NCBI RefSeq assembly: GCF_003583365.1 | Contig: NZ_QXED01000012.1 | Span: 90,975 to 154,974, forward strand | Direction: 5' to 3' | Length of the DNA stretch: 64,000 nt | Origin: Fibrisoma montanum | GTDB taxonomy: Bacteria > Bacteroidota > Bacteroidia > Cytophagales > Spirosomataceae | Shown here: piece by piece, positions 27,949 through 36,222 of the stretch | Numbering within the stretch: position 1 is the first letter of the stretch | Layout of the letters: the number at the start of each line of letters is the position of its first letter | The notes under the pieces: generated by a model | What the model saw: only the letters and a program-made list of their open reading frames with translations | What the model was told of the DNA's origin: nothing | Database searches by the model: none | Translations under genes and position numbers: made by a program

Positions 27949-29616
27949 TCAATCAGCCCGCATCACCGACGTCGCTGGTGACGAAGCCGGCCGAAGTCCG
28001 AGAATGAGATCAGCCGCTTTTTCGCCGATCATAATTACCGGAGCGTTGGTATTGCCCGATACGATCGTGGGCATAATGGAGGCATCGGCCACACGAAGGC
28101 CTTCAACGCCCCGGACGCGCAAAGCCGGGTCAACCACCGCCATAGGATCAGAAGGACCATCCGGACCCATTTTGCAGGTCCCTACCGGATGATAGACGGC
28201 TTCCAGCTGCTTGCGGATGTGAACCAGTATGGCTTCGTCCGAACTTCGGTCAGATGGCGTTTGTAGTCGGCGGCAATAGGGACCAAAAGGGGCTGCCTGC
28301 ATCACCTCTACCGCTTTTTTTACGCCTTCAACCAGTACTCGCTGGTCATCCTCATGCGACAGGTAGCGTGGATCAATAAGAGGAGCATCGAGCGGGTTGG
28401 CTGACCGGATGCTTACGTTACCCACGCTCTTCGGCTTCAACAGCGTCGGCAGAATTGTGTACCCATCGGTGGTCGGATACGTAGCCATGTCGTACATATC
28501 GCCGGAGTAATCATCGCCGAGGTGTACCGGCGCAAACTGGAACTGCATGTTTGGCCGATCGGCAGCCGAATCAAGGGTAAGAAACGCGTTCGCTTCCAGC
28601 GGCCCAATGGTCATAGGTCCTTTTCTGGAAAGCAGATACTGCATCAACGCCTTAAACTGGTTGAGCGGTTTCAGCACCGAATTGCTTGAAACGGGTTGCG
28701 TGCATAGACTGCTGACACCGGTAAACAGATGATCCTGTAGATTCTGACCTACGCCCGGCAAATCCTGAATGACGTCAATGCCGTATCGTCGCAACGTATC
28801 GGCCGGTCCAATCCCCGAAAGCATCAGAATCTGCGGTGAGTTAAATGCGCCGGCCGATACAATCACTTCCCGCCGGGCTTCAGCCGTTTCGGTCGTGTTT
28901 TTACCAGTCAAAAAGTCAACCCCCGTTGCCCGGCCATTTCGGATAACAACCCGGTGGGTATGGGCGTGCGTAATAACGGTTAAATTTGGACGCTTTAATG
29001 CCGGTTTCAGAAAGGCCGTGGCTGCACTGTGTCGCCGGGCGTTTTTAATCGTAAACTGAAAATATCCGGCTCCTTCCTGCTGCGCACCGTTGTAGTCGGG
29101 GTTGCGCCGAATACCCGATTGTTCGCAGGCATCAACAAACGCCGTGGCCAGAACCGTACGGTACTGCTGGGCAAACGTTACGTTCAGCGGGCCATGCTGA
29201 CCATGGTACAACGAATCAAGCTGGGTGATTTGCTCGTTATGTTCCGAGCGGATGAAGTATGGCAAAACATCGTCATACCCCCAGCCCGTGTTGCCAAAGG
29301 ATGCCCAGTCGTCGTAGTCGAGTCGGTTGCCCCGGACGTAGGCCATGGCATTGGTCGAACTACAGCCGCCCAACGTTTTACCCCGGGGTTGGTACATTCT
29401 CCGACCATCAACGTCGGGCTGGGGTTCTGTCCAGTACCCCCAGTCGACTGCAGAACCGTGGAGTTTGGCGTAACCAGCCGGAATATGAATCTCCAGTTGT
29501 TTGTCCGGCCCGCCGGCTTCAAGAACCAGCACCGAAATGGCCGGATCTGCGGAAAGTCGGTTTGCCAGCACACAGCCCGCCGAACCGGCTCCAATGATAA
29601 TGTAGTCGAATTTCAT
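27949..29616 (-). CDS. GMC-family oxidoreductase (choline/alcohol dehydrogenase-like)
   Basis: 555 residues. The N-terminus has the FAD-binding dinucleotide fold FDYIIIGAGSAGCVLANRLS. GMC signature 1 is in GKTLGGCSSTNAMAYVRG, and signature 2 is GAFNSPQILMLSGIGP. The catalytic His is expected in VYHPVGTCKMG, with the second His/Asn in VSGNTNAPVIMIGEKAAD. It oxidises a primary alcohol to an aldehyde with FAD, in the cytoplasm as no signal is seen. It resembles choline dehydrogenase BetA most, but no betaine-aldehyde dehydrogenase or choline transporter is nearby, so the substrate is open. Its stop directly abuts that of the convergent DHHW gene. Confidence 0.93.
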   Translation of the reverse strand: MKFDYIIIGAGSAGCVLANRLSADPAISVLVLEAGGPDKQLEIHIPAGYAKLHGSAVDWGYWTEPQPDVDGRRMYQPRGKTLGGCSSTNAMAYVRGNRLDYDDWASFGNTGWGYDDVLPYFIRSEHNEQITQLDSLYHGQHGPLNVTFAQQYRTVLATAFVDACEQSGIRRNPDYNGAQQEGAGYFQFTIKNARRHSAATAFLKPALKRPNLTVITHAHTHRVVIRNGRATGVDFLTGKNTTETAEARREVIVSAGAFNSPQILMLSGIGPADTLRRYGIDVIQDLPGVGQNLQDHLFTGVSSLCTQPVSSNSVLKPLNQFKALMQYLLSRKGPMTIGPLEANAFLTLDSAADRPNMQFQFAPVHLGDDYSGDMYDMATYPTTDGYTILPTLLKPKSVGNVSIRSANPLDAPLIDPRYLSHEDDQRVLVEGVKKAVEVMQAAPFGPYCRRLQTPSDRSSDEAILVHIRKQLEAVYHPVGTCKMGPDGPSDPMAVVDPALRVRGVEGLRVADASIMPTIVSGNTNAPVIMIGEKAADLILGLRPASSPATSVMRAD

Positions 29617-29674
29617 AGCTGCAGGAGGAACGTACCGACTATGAAATTACAATTTTCCCTGAAAAAATTTGATT

Positions 29675-29746
29675 AAAAAAGCGGTTGGGCCAGCGAGTGG
29701 CGTCAGATTCTAACCCTGACACCATTCGCTGACCCAACCGCTTTTT
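29675..29746 (-). terminator. Terminator of the phosphatidylserine decarboxylase gene
   Basis: A stem of about 27 bp (29680-29706 with 29716-29742, the three mismatches being G-T or A-C) is followed on the minus strand by a run of T (A-run 29675-29680 on the plus strand). It starts seven bases beyond the stop codon of the gene at 29753-30418. Confidence 0.85.
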
Positions 29747-29752
29747 ATGTGA

Positions 29753-30418
29753 TTATGAAGGCAGTTCGGCCAGTACCGTTACCCCCCCCTTTGTACGATC
29801 ACCGATTTTTACTTTTACTTCGGCGTCGAGAGGCAGGAATACATCGACGCGTGACCCAAATTTGATGAAACCCAACTCAGTGCCTTGTTCAACGGGCTGG
29901 TTCTCTTTAACGTACCAGACAATTCGCCGGGCAACAGCACCCGCAATCTGACGTAACAGCACCTCGACCCCGTTGGCGAGTTGGATAACGATCGTGGTAC
30001 GTTCGTTTTCTGTACTGGACTTGGGATGCCAGGCTACCAGGTATTTACCCGGATAGTATTTAAAATATCGAATAATACCAGTCACAGGATTCCGATTGAC
30101 GTGTACGTTCAGGGGGGACATGAAGATGGAAATCTGGCGACGTCGTTCCTTAAAATACTCGCTTTCCTCAGTCTCTTCAATGACTACGATGGTACCGTCG
30201 GCGGGGGCAATGACCTGGCTTTCGGCTACGGTCAACTGACGATTCGGTACCCGGAAAAACTGAACGACCAGCCCAAACAGAATCAAACTCGCCACCAGGA
30301 GTACGACAATGGCAGTTGGTTGGCTGGAAAACAGATAAAAATAAGCCAGAAGATTCAGGGCCAGTAGAACCAGCCCTGTCGTGAGCATAATCGTATACCC
30401 TTCGCGGTGTAAGCGCAT
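29753..30418 (-). CDS. psd: Phosphatidylserine decarboxylase, short type
   Basis: 221 residues. Two membrane helices lie at about 11-50 (IMLTTGLVLLALNLLAYF and AIVVLLVASLILFGLVVQF). The catalytic domain has QVIAPADGTIV, SIFMSPLNVHVNRNP and YHPK-like WHPKSSTENER. The autocleavage site is FGSR (Gly188-Ser189), where the proenzyme is cut to form a pyruvoyl group on the serine-derived residue. It converts phosphatidylserine to phosphatidylethanolamine at the inner membrane. The length fits the short Bacteroidota form. It follows gdhA on the same strand with a 109-base gap that carries a hairpin. Confidence 0.94.
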   Translation of the reverse strand: MRLHREGYTIMLTTGLVLLALNLLAYFYLFSSQPTAIVVLLVASLILFGLVVQFFRVPNRQLTVAESQVIAPADGTIVVIEETEESEYFKERRRQISIFMSPLNVHVNRNPVTGIIRYFKYYPGKYLVAWHPKSSTENERTTIVIQLANGVEVLLRQIAGAVARRIVWYVKENQPVEQGTELGFIKFGSRVDVFLPLDAEVKVKIGDRTKGGVTVLAELPS

Positions 30419-30432
30419 GAATGTGCGTGTTC

Positions 30433-30516
30433 GGTTTTCGGTTTATGGCAGGCAACCTTCGATATCGGTCAACTACCGGACAAAGATAAGCAACCTCTTG
30501 CCGTAAACCGAAAACC
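30433..30516 (-). terminator. Long-loop inverted repeat between gdhA and psd
   Basis: An 18-base arm at 30433-30450 pairs with 30499-30516 with one G-T mismatch, with a 48-base loop. It lies 12 bases after the gdhA stop on the minus strand and ends 14 bases before the psd start. It may be an attenuating terminator or an mRNA processing element; no T-run follows. Confidence 0.5.
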
Positions 30517-30527
30517 TACTGCCGATC

Positions 30528-31808
30528 TTAATAACCGCCACGGTACTTATACGTACTGGCGACCTTGTCGATGGCAACGATGTAAGCGGCCAGCCGCATC
30601 GGAACCTGAAAGCGCTGCGACGTTTCGAACACTCGGTCGAAGGCATCTTTCATAACCCGGTCGGCCCGGCGGTTGATCCGGTCAAGAGTCCACTTGTATC
30701 CAATGCGGTTCTGCACCCACTCGAAATACGAAACGGTGACTCCACCCGCATTGGCCAGAATATCCGGTACGACCAGAATTCCTTTGCTGTTAATGATTTC
30801 GTCGGCGCTGGCTGACGTAGGGCCGTTGGCGCCTTCAACGATCATCTTGGCCTGAATCGACCCGGCGTTTTCGTCGGTGATAACGTCTTCCTTAGCCGCA
30901 GGCACCAGCACATCGACCGCCAGCGAAAGCAGTTCTTCGTTCGTAATCTTTTCGGCTCCGCTGAAGCCGTCCAGCGTGCCATTGTTGGCGTTACGATAGC
31001 TCATGGCTGCCGTGATGTCGATACCTTTCGGGTTGTAATAGCCGCCCGAAATATCGCTGATAGCCACCACGGTAACGCCCCGTTCGTGGAGGAGTTCGGC
31101 CGCAAAAGACCCAACGTTTCCAAAGCCCTGGATAGCCGCCGTTGCCCGGTAGGGATTCATACGGAGCTTGTCCATAGCTGATAGGGCAGCAACGGTAACC
31201 CCCCGACCGGTAGCCTCCGTTCGGCCGAGTGATCCACCCAGCACCAGCGGTTTCCCCGTCACGACGTTGTTGATCGTCATGCCCTTCGATTTCGAATATT
31301 CATCGACGATCCAGGCCATTTCGCGGGGGCCCGTACCCATGTCCGGGGCCGGAATGTCGCGGTCGGGACCAATAACGTCGAGCATCGCTACCGTGTATTG
31401 CCGAATCAGCCGTTCGATTTCGCCAGCCGACATCTCCCGCGGATTGCAGGCGATACCGCCTTTGGCACCACCGTACGGAATATCAACAACGGCGCATTTC
31501 CAGGTCATCCAGGCCGCCAGAGCCCGTACCTCGTCGAGGTTTACGCCCGGATCAAGCCGAATGCCGCCTTTGGCGGGGCCAAGAATGTTCGAGTGTATGA
31601 CGCGATACCCTTCAAATACCCGAATGGCACCGTTATCCATCGTAACGGGCAACCCCACAATAACCTGACGGGCTGGTACTTTGAGAATATCATACATTTC
31701 ATCGGAGATGCCCAGCATCCGGGCTGCCGCGTCAAAGCGCGACATCATCGACTCAAGTGGATTTTCCTTATCTTTTATAGGAGCCGGTTCAATATAAGCC
31801 ATGGCCAT
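30528..31808 (-). CDS. gdhA: Glu/Leu/Phe/Val dehydrogenase family glutamate dehydrogenase
   Basis: 426 residues, the size of hexameric GDH subunits. The substrate part has PAKGGIRLDP (Lys80) and WKCAVVDIPYGGAKGG (Lys104 and Lys116); one of these lysines is the catalytic one. The cofactor part has the Rossmann motif GFGNVGSFAAELLHERG, then DVLVPAAKEDVI and VEGANGPTSASADEI. The C-terminus is NAGGVTVSYFEWVQN. It interconverts glutamate and 2-oxoglutarate plus ammonia. The acidic residue after the Rossmann motif (VVAISDISGG) suggests NAD rather than NADP, which is an inference. The gene is divergent from the dksA-like gene. Confidence 0.95.
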   Translation of the reverse strand: MAMAYIEPAPIKDKENPLESMMSRFDAAARMLGISDEMYDILKVPARQVIVGLPVTMDNGAIRVFEGYRVIHSNILGPAKGGIRLDPGVNLDEVRALAAWMTWKCAVVDIPYGGAKGGIACNPREMSAGEIERLIRQYTVAMLDVIGPDRDIPAPDMGTGPREMAWIVDEYSKSKGMTINNVVTGKPLVLGGSLGRTEATGRGVTVAALSAMDKLRMNPYRATAAIQGFGNVGSFAAELLHERGVTVVAISDISGGYYNPKGIDITAAMSYRNANNGTLDGFSGAEKITNEELLSLAVDVLVPAAKEDVITDENAGSIQAKMIVEGANGPTSASADEIINSKGILVVPDILANAGGVTVSYFEWVQNRIGYKWTLDRINRRADRVMKDAFDRVFETSQRFQVPMRLAAYIVAIDKVASTYKYRGGY

Positions 31809-31853
31809 AGTATTACTTCCCTCTTAAAACGAGTTTATTGATGAAGTGTGTTA

Positions 31854-31861
31854 CAAACATA
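31854..31861 (-). promoter_or_regulatory. gdhA -7 candidate (TATGTTTG on the minus strand)
   Basis: It matches TAnnTTTG exactly and sits about 45 bases before the gdhA ATG. No clear -33 TTTG lies at 17-23 bases further upstream, so it is tentative. Confidence 0.4.
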
Positions 31862-32064
31862 ACAAAAGCTAAACGATAATGTGAAAGGTATATTTTTTCT
31901 CCAATTAATCTAAAAATTAATCGACCGTATATTCGTTAACCGGTAATTCAATTACCCCAAATTGTTGTTCATAATGAATTAACATAGCCAAATAATAGTT
32001 TGAAAAATAGGGCAGTAGCATTTTGATAAAAAACGAAAATTTTTGACGGCAGGGGTTCAATCAA

Positions 32065-32094
32065 TTGAAAACCGCCAAGATTCCTTTAATTTTG
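32065..32094 (+). promoter_or_regulatory. Promoter of the dksA-like gene
   Basis: TTG (32065-32067), a 19-base spacer and TAATTTTG (32087-32094) follow the Bacteroidota sigma consensus TTTG-N19-TAnnTTTG. The ATG at 32141 is 46 bases downstream. Confidence 0.7.
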
Positions 32095-32140
32095 TACTAT
32101 ACTTGGTCGTTCACTATTACACTACTTTCGACTACTCGCT

Positions 32141-32527
32141 ATGGTTCAGGAAGAAAAGAAACGCTATTCGGAGGAAGAGCTAAAGGAGTTTGAAGAGTTA
32201 ATTAGCCAGAAGCTCGATGCTACCCGGAGCGAGCTGAACTACATCAAAGAAACGCTGAGCAAGCGTAATGATAGTGGTACGGACAATACGTCGGGTAACT
32301 CAAAGCTTCTCGAAGACGGAGCAGATACCAGCGAACGTGAAAACCTCAGTCAGTTGGCGGCCCGTCTGCAAAAGTTCATTCAGCAATTGGAAGCGGCCAT
32401 GGTCCGCATCAAAAACGGTACGTACGGCATTTGTAAAGATACCGGTAAGCTGATTCCAAAAGAAAGACTTCGGGCTGTGCCACATACGCAACAGACCATC
32501 GAAGCTAAACTGCGGCAGGCAAATTAG
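32141..32527 (+). CDS. DksA/TraR-like protein with degenerate zinc finger
   Basis: 128 residues. Residues 10-40 and 64-93 are charged coiled-coil helices, as in the RNA-polymerase secondary-channel proteins DksA and TraR. The C-terminal globular motif GICKDTGKLIPKERLRAVPHTQQTIEAK is that of the family, but only one cysteine (Cys98) remains of the four zinc ligands. The acidic tip DGADTSERE lies in the loop between helices. It may bind RNA polymerase and modulate transcription, as DksA does, without structural zinc. It has its own promoter and terminator. Bacteroidota commonly carry this cysteine-poor form, which I recall rather than checked. Confidence 0.9.
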   Translation: MVQEEKKRYSEEELKEFEELISQKLDATRSELNYIKETLSKRNDSGTDNTSGNSKLLEDGADTSERENLSQLAARLQKFIQQLEAAMVRIKNGTYGICKDTGKLIPKERLRAVPHTQQTIEAKLRQAN

Positions 32528-32946
32528 AGTATATCAAATACGTGCCCGAAACTTGCTGTAGCTTTATTACCGCTACGGCTGATAGCACTGGCACTATAGA
32601 AAAGGAGGTTCGGCATTGCCGGATCTCCTTTTTTAGTTTGGCAACTGAATAGTCATTGAAAAACTCAGTTATCTGGCATTACATATACCCGAGAGCCTAC
32701 TTTGTAAAATAGGGATTTTTTTCCACAGACCTGTTACTAAAAATCGCTAACCTTTTATAATCTAAAACGCTTTATAAACGTACCGCCGACTAAATAGTCA
32801 ATTATACGCCTTCTGAAAACCTTTATTACGACCGAAAAAGCGGCCTGGTGCAAAAAACGACCACTTATACGCTGCTAAGTACTTTTTCAGAACAAAATGG
32901 ACAATTATTTGTAGATACGGCAGGGTAAAATCAAATACGTACGGTC
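32528..32946. other. 419-base intergenic region upstream of the holin-like gene
   Basis: After the terminator (32600-32634) the sequence is A+T-rich to 32946 with no convincing TAnnTTTG element, RNA gene or ORF that I can see. It must contain the promoter of the following gene. Confidence 0.45.
32600..32634 (+). terminator. Terminator after the dksA-like gene
   Basis: AAAAGGAG (32600-32607) pairs with CTCCTTTT (32625-32632), with an inner stem TTCGGC/GCCGGA, and ends in a T-run to 32634. Confidence 0.85.
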
Positions 32947-33399
32947 ATGTTAGAACGTCTTGAAGAAATACGGGAAAATATATTCCGCTATCTGGAGGCC
33001 CGGATTGAGTTATTTACGCTCGAAACCCGGGGTAAAGTGGAGGAGGGGGTTGTAGTCGGGGTGCATGGCATTGTTCTGGCTTTGCTTGGAACAATGACGA
33101 CCATTTTTCTTTTCAGCCTTCTGGCTGCTTATCTGAACGAAGTGACAGACAGCCGATACATAGGCTTTCTGATCGTCGCTCTGTTTTTCCTGGTCCTGAC
33201 GGTTATCTGGGCCCTAGCCAAAGACTTTTTTAAAGGGAAAATCCGGTCGATGGCGTACGGCATTTTAAAGAAAAATCAGGAGAAAAAAGAAGAGGACAAA
33301 TCGCAGGCGGTACAGGATCTGATGGAACAGGCCCGTACGACGATCAATAATGACGATCGGTACAACCCGACAACCTCTTCCAACCAGCCGGTTCGTTAA
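32947..33399 (+). CDS. Phage-holin-like (Holin_3_6/DUF1469) membrane protein
   Basis: 150 residues. The first 35 are an amphipathic, charged helix (LERLEEIRENIFRYLEARIELFTLETRG), then two membrane helices (about 37-62 and 71-92), then a basic and acidic tail rich in Lys and Asn. The family name comes from similarity to phage holins, but in Bacteroidota the genes are chromosomal housekeeping or stress genes and are not part of a phage. I see no lysis partner. The gene is followed 51 bases later by an acidic membrane protein, probably in the same transcript. Confidence 0.85.
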   Translation: MLERLEEIRENIFRYLEARIELFTLETRGKVEEGVVVGVHGIVLALLGTMTTIFLFSLLAAYLNEVTDSRYIGFLIVALFFLVLTVIWALAKDFFKGKIRSMAYGILKKNQEKKEEDKSQAVQDLMEQARTTINNDDRYNPTTSSNQPVR

Positions 33400-33450
33400 C
33401 ACGCGGTGGTCTCATCAATTCGTTTACACTAACTTTAATTTCATAAAAGC

Positions 33451-33999
33451 ATGGAAGACCCTAAGGTACCTTTCGCTGACACAACTGCCCGCCGGGCTCA
33501 ATTAATGGCTGCTACGGAGCGTTTTAAGTCATCAATTAACACTAGTGTGGATGCTATTAAAGGTGATGCAACAGAAATCGGTAAAACGACTGCGCTTGTG
33601 GCAGGTGTTGGATTAGCCGTATATTTGATAGCAAATGCTATTTTACCAAAGTCGGACGAGTATCGTTATGCTGAAAAATACGGTGAGCGAGACGACGACG
33701 ACTACGATTATGACTATGACCACGATGATGTGAGTGCTGATGCTAAATCGGCACCGACTAATCGTAAAGTAATCGAACAGCAAGCAAAAGAGACACAGAA
33801 ATCATCGGCTATCAGCGGTTTGATTGGCGGTCTGGTTACGTCCGTACTGACTAACATCGCCCGCGAACAGTTGTCTGGTCTTTTGGCCCGTATCCGAAAT
33901 AATAATGCGATCAATCCAACCGCAGAACCAAAGCATCGGGAAGAGCAGTATCACGAAATGGCCCCAACAGGACCTGCTAACTACTCTACGCAACTATAA
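33451..33999 (+). CDS. Small membrane-anchored protein with acidic tract, unknown function
   Basis: 182 residues. A hydrophobic helix lies at about 47-66 (TALVAGVGLAVYLIANAIL). It is followed by an extremely acidic tract (residues 80-93, DDDDYDYDYDHDD) and a second hydrophobic, glycine-rich region at 120-140 (AISGLIGGLVTSVLTNIA). Function unknown. Its position after a holin-like gene and its overlap with the GGGP synthase frame suggest a small operon. It could be an envelope-stress or structural protein. I do not recognise the family. Confidence 0.8.
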   Translation: MEDPKVPFADTTARRAQLMAATERFKSSINTSVDAIKGDATEIGKTTALVAGVGLAVYLIANAILPKSDEYRYAEKYGERDDDDYDYDYDHDDVSADAKSAPTNRKVIEQQAKETQKSSAISGLIGGLVTSVLTNIAREQLSGLLARIRNNNAINPTAEPKHREEQYHEMAPTGPANYSTQL

Positions 34000-34726
34000 A
34001 TTATCAGGCCAGAAAGCGTTTGCCGTCTTGCTCGATCCGGATAAGGTCGAGCAAGACGCGTTTTTAACCCTGTTGGAACGTACGCATACGTATCCGGTTG
34101 ATTTCTTTTTTGTGGGGGGGAGTTTGATTACCAGCTACACCCACAAAGAACTGATTAATACAATTCGTCAGCACTCGGCAACGCCAATCATTCTTTTCCC
34201 GGGCAATCCGCTGCACATTGAGCCTTCGGCTGATGGTATCCTGCTCCTTTCGCTTATTTCGGGCCGCAATCCGGAGTTTCTGATCGGCCAGCACGTTATT
34301 GCGGCTCCGTTGCTCAAACAAAGTAATCTGGAGATTTTGCCCACCGGTTATATGCTCGTTGATGGTGGCGCACAGACAACCGTTTCGTACATTAGTGGTA
34401 CGTTGCCACTGCCCCACGATAAACCCAGCGTGGCGGCCTGTACGGCCATGGCCGGTGAACTGCTCGGGCTACAGTTAATTTATCTGGATGCTGGTAGTGG
34501 AGCCCGCCGGTCCGTGTCGCCCGCGATGATTTCTGCCGTCAGGGAAGTGGTAGATCTGCCGATTGTGGTAGGGGGCGGCATTAATTCGGCCGAAAAAGCG
34601 TATGCTGCTTTTCAGGCCGGCGCTGATCTTATCGTTGTTGGAAATGGTATTGAGCAAAATCCGGATCTGCTTCCTGAATTGTCGGCGGTAGTGCAGGGAT
34701 TCAATCAGTCTTTAGTGCAATCGTAA
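33905..34726 (+). CDS. Geranylgeranylglyceryl-phosphate synthase homologue (PcrB-like)
   Basis: 273 residues from the only ATG, which overlaps the previous gene by 95 bases. The conserved part begins at FAVLLDPDKVEQ (residue about 40), so the first 35 residues are extra and the true start may be a non-ATG codon near 33960. The TIM-barrel phrases are FFVGGSLIT, ILFPGNP, GRNPEFLIGQH, ILPTGYMLVDGG and VVGGGINSAEKAYAAFQAGADLIVVGNGIE (phosphate-binding). The family joins a prenyl diphosphate to glycerol-1-phosphate, the first step of archaeal ether lipid synthesis; Bacteroidota and Bacillus homologues exist with various prenyl lengths. The product lipid in this organism is unknown. A TonB-C protein gene follows after three bases. 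Confidence 0.88.
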   Translation: MRSIQPQNQSIGKSSITKWPQQDLLTTLRNYKLSGQKAFAVLLDPDKVEQDAFLTLLERTHTYPVDFFFVGGSLITSYTHKELINTIRQHSATPIILFPGNPLHIEPSADGILLLSLISGRNPEFLIGQHVIAAPLLKQSNLEILPTGYMLVDGGAQTTVSYISGTLPLPHDKPSVAACTAMAGELLGLQLIYLDAGSGARRSVSPAMISAVREVVDLPIVVGGGINSAEKAYAAFQAGADLIVVGNGIEQNPDLLPELSAVVQGFNQSLVQS

Positions 34727-34729
34727 CGT

Positions 34730-35164
34730 ATGAAACCAGTTCTTTCCGGATTGCTGCTGGTGGCGGCAGTCCTGTTATGGCAGCCGTCGAATGGCCAGGC
34801 CTCCATCCAGCGAAACGGCGAAACCATTTATACCGAAGTAGAGCGGCAACCTGAGTTTCCGGGGGGGAAACGGGCTTTGAGTATGTATTTGATGAAGAAT
34901 GTTAAATACCCCAGTGTGCTGTCAAAAACGAACTATGACCCCGGAAAGATTATTGTCAGGTTTGTTGTGGCTAAGAATGGAGTTGTCAGAAACGTCGAAA
35001 TTTCGTCTAAACCGGCGGCCGCTGAAGCTCAGCAAAGTCTGCAGAATTACCTGGCGTCTATTCTGAACGCGATCGAGAAGATGCCGCGCTGGCGCCCGGC
35101 AGAAGTGAACGGCGAACGGGTAGCGAGTCTTTACATCCTGCCGGTGCAGGTGTATGTTAATTAA
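34730..35164 (+). CDS. TonB C-terminal domain protein (energy-transducer-like)
   Basis: 144 residues. A signal peptide or anchor spans residues 4-22, then a TonB-C fold follows: YTEVERQPEFPGGKRALSMYLMKNVKYPS, KIIVRFVVAKNGVVRNVEI and MPRWRPAEVNGERVAS. Phrases of this type (PEFPGG, YP, VxFxVxxxGxVxxVxI, WxPxxxxGxxV) are common in Bacteroidota TonB-related proteins. It lacks the proline-rich linker of true TonB and may be a periplasmic partner rather than the energy transducer. It starts three bases after the GGGP synthase gene and is probably co-transcribed. Confidence 0.85.
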   Translation: MKPVLSGLLLVAAVLLWQPSNGQASIQRNGETIYTEVERQPEFPGGKRALSMYLMKNVKYPSVLSKTNYDPGKIIVRFVVAKNGVVRNVEISSKPAAAEAQQSLQNYLASILNAIEKMPRWRPAEVNGERVASLYILPVQVYVN

Positions 35165-35254
35165 AGAAGGAGAAAAGCATGAGGGAGGAATGAAGAAAGG
35201 ATATTGCCTTGCGGTTTCCTCTTCTCCGTTCCTCCCTCCTGCTTTTCTCTTGTC
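35164..35254. terminator. Long imperfect hairpin between convergent genes
   Basis: GAGAAAAGCA (35170-35179) with TGCTTTTCTC (35240-35249) and GAGGGAGGAA (35181-35190) with TTCCTCCCTC (35229-35238) form one long stem. It sits directly between the TonB-C gene (+) and the AraC gene (-) and is probably a bidirectional terminator. Confidence 0.65.
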
Positions 35255-35257
35255 TTC

Positions 35258-36184
35258 CTATACGTTCATCAGCGATTCGCGACGGCGCATTTTGCCGGCC
35301 GGAATGCCAAACATCATCTTAAACCGGCGGCAGAAGTAAGCCGTATCCTTGTAGCCAACCTCGGCTCCAATTGCCCGGATGCTCTTTTTGCTGGTCCGGA
35401 GCAAACCAACGGCGGCTTCCATACGCTGGTATTCGATATAATCCTGCGGATTTATACCGGTCAGCATTTTGAAGTACTGACCCACGTAATCTTCGGATAC
35501 GTTGGCCACGTTAGCCAGCACCTTGTTCGACAGATCGCCACCCAGATTTTCTTTGATGTAAGCAAAGATGTCGATCAGACGAGGGTCTTTGAAATACGTG
35601 CTGTTGGTTACAAGCTGCTCAACAAACAGGCGATTCTTCAGAATGTATCGAATGACTTCAATGACAATCTCTTCGGTCTTGATTTTGATAATACGCCCTT
35701 TGCCGGCCAGATCGGTCATTTCTTCGGCCAGGATCTGGTTAATTGTATTGGACAGGTGATCTTCCCCCTTGATGATGAACGGCGGTACGTCCAGCGAATT
35801 GAAAAAGTTGACCGAGTCAAACACTTTAGCTTCGAACGACACGAAACCGAATGAGTTCGGCTGATGACCAATGAGCCGGGGGTCGTGGTTGCCTTCAAAA
35901 TACAACTCCCGGTGGGTCATAAACTCTTCGTTCGAGACAACCTTCGTGTTCGACGAGTCGCCATATGTAACGGTCACGTGCTTGCCGCCCGGAATAAAGA
36001 GCATATCGCCCACGTCGACCATTGTTTTTTCTTCCCCAATCGACACCTCGCCACTGTACAGAATTAACAACGTATTCTCTACGTCGTAGTAATTCTTGAT
36101 AGTGATTGGCTGCAGAATCCGGATGTTACGGGCCTTGATGAACTTAACACCCAGCGATTCGATAATTTTATTATAATCTTCCAT
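35258..36184 (-). CDS. AraC-family transcriptional regulator
   Basis: 308 residues. The N-terminal sensing part is a cupin-like domain (NTLLILYSGEVSIG, VDVGDMLFIPGGKHVTVTYG). The C-terminal double helix-turn-helix spans about 200-300: DLSNKVLANVANVSEDYVGQYFKMLTG, then SIRAIGAEVGYKDTAYFCRRFKMMFGIPAGKMR. It probably responds to a small ligand and controls a nearby or distant operon; no metabolic operon is adjacent. It starts just downstream of two tandem 18-bp repeats that each contain a promoter-like element, so autoregulation is plausible. Confidence 0.92.
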   Translation of the reverse strand: MEDYNKIIESLGVKFIKARNIRILQPITIKNYYDVENTLLILYSGEVSIGEEKTMVDVGDMLFIPGGKHVTVTYGDSSNTKVVSNEEFMTHRELYFEGNHDPRLIGHQPNSFGFVSFEAKVFDSVNFFNSLDVPPFIIKGEDHLSNTINQILAEEMTDLAGKGRIIKIKTEEIVIEVIRYILKNRLFVEQLVTNSTYFKDPRLIDIFAYIKENLGGDLSNKVLANVANVSEDYVGQYFKMLTGINPQDYIEYQRMEAAVGLLRTSKKSIRAIGAEVGYKDTAYFCRRFKMMFGIPAGKMRRRESLMNV

Positions 36185-36222
36185 GGCTGAAAGGGATGTT
36201 CCGCGTGGTCGCTTGTTAATGG

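Larger units (their letters stand above)
31809..32140. other. 332-base divergent intergenic region (gdhA / dksA-like)
   Basis: The region is very A+T-rich between 31850 and 32050. It contains the dksA-like promoter (32065-32094) on the plus strand and a gdhA -7 candidate TATGTTTG (31854-31861) on the minus strand. I see no other feature. Confidence 0.6.

Noticed and set aside
32947..33399. Prophage remnant, because of the holin-like gene
   Set aside because: No integrase, capsid, tail or lysis gene in the neighbourhood; the family is chromosomal in Bacteroidota.
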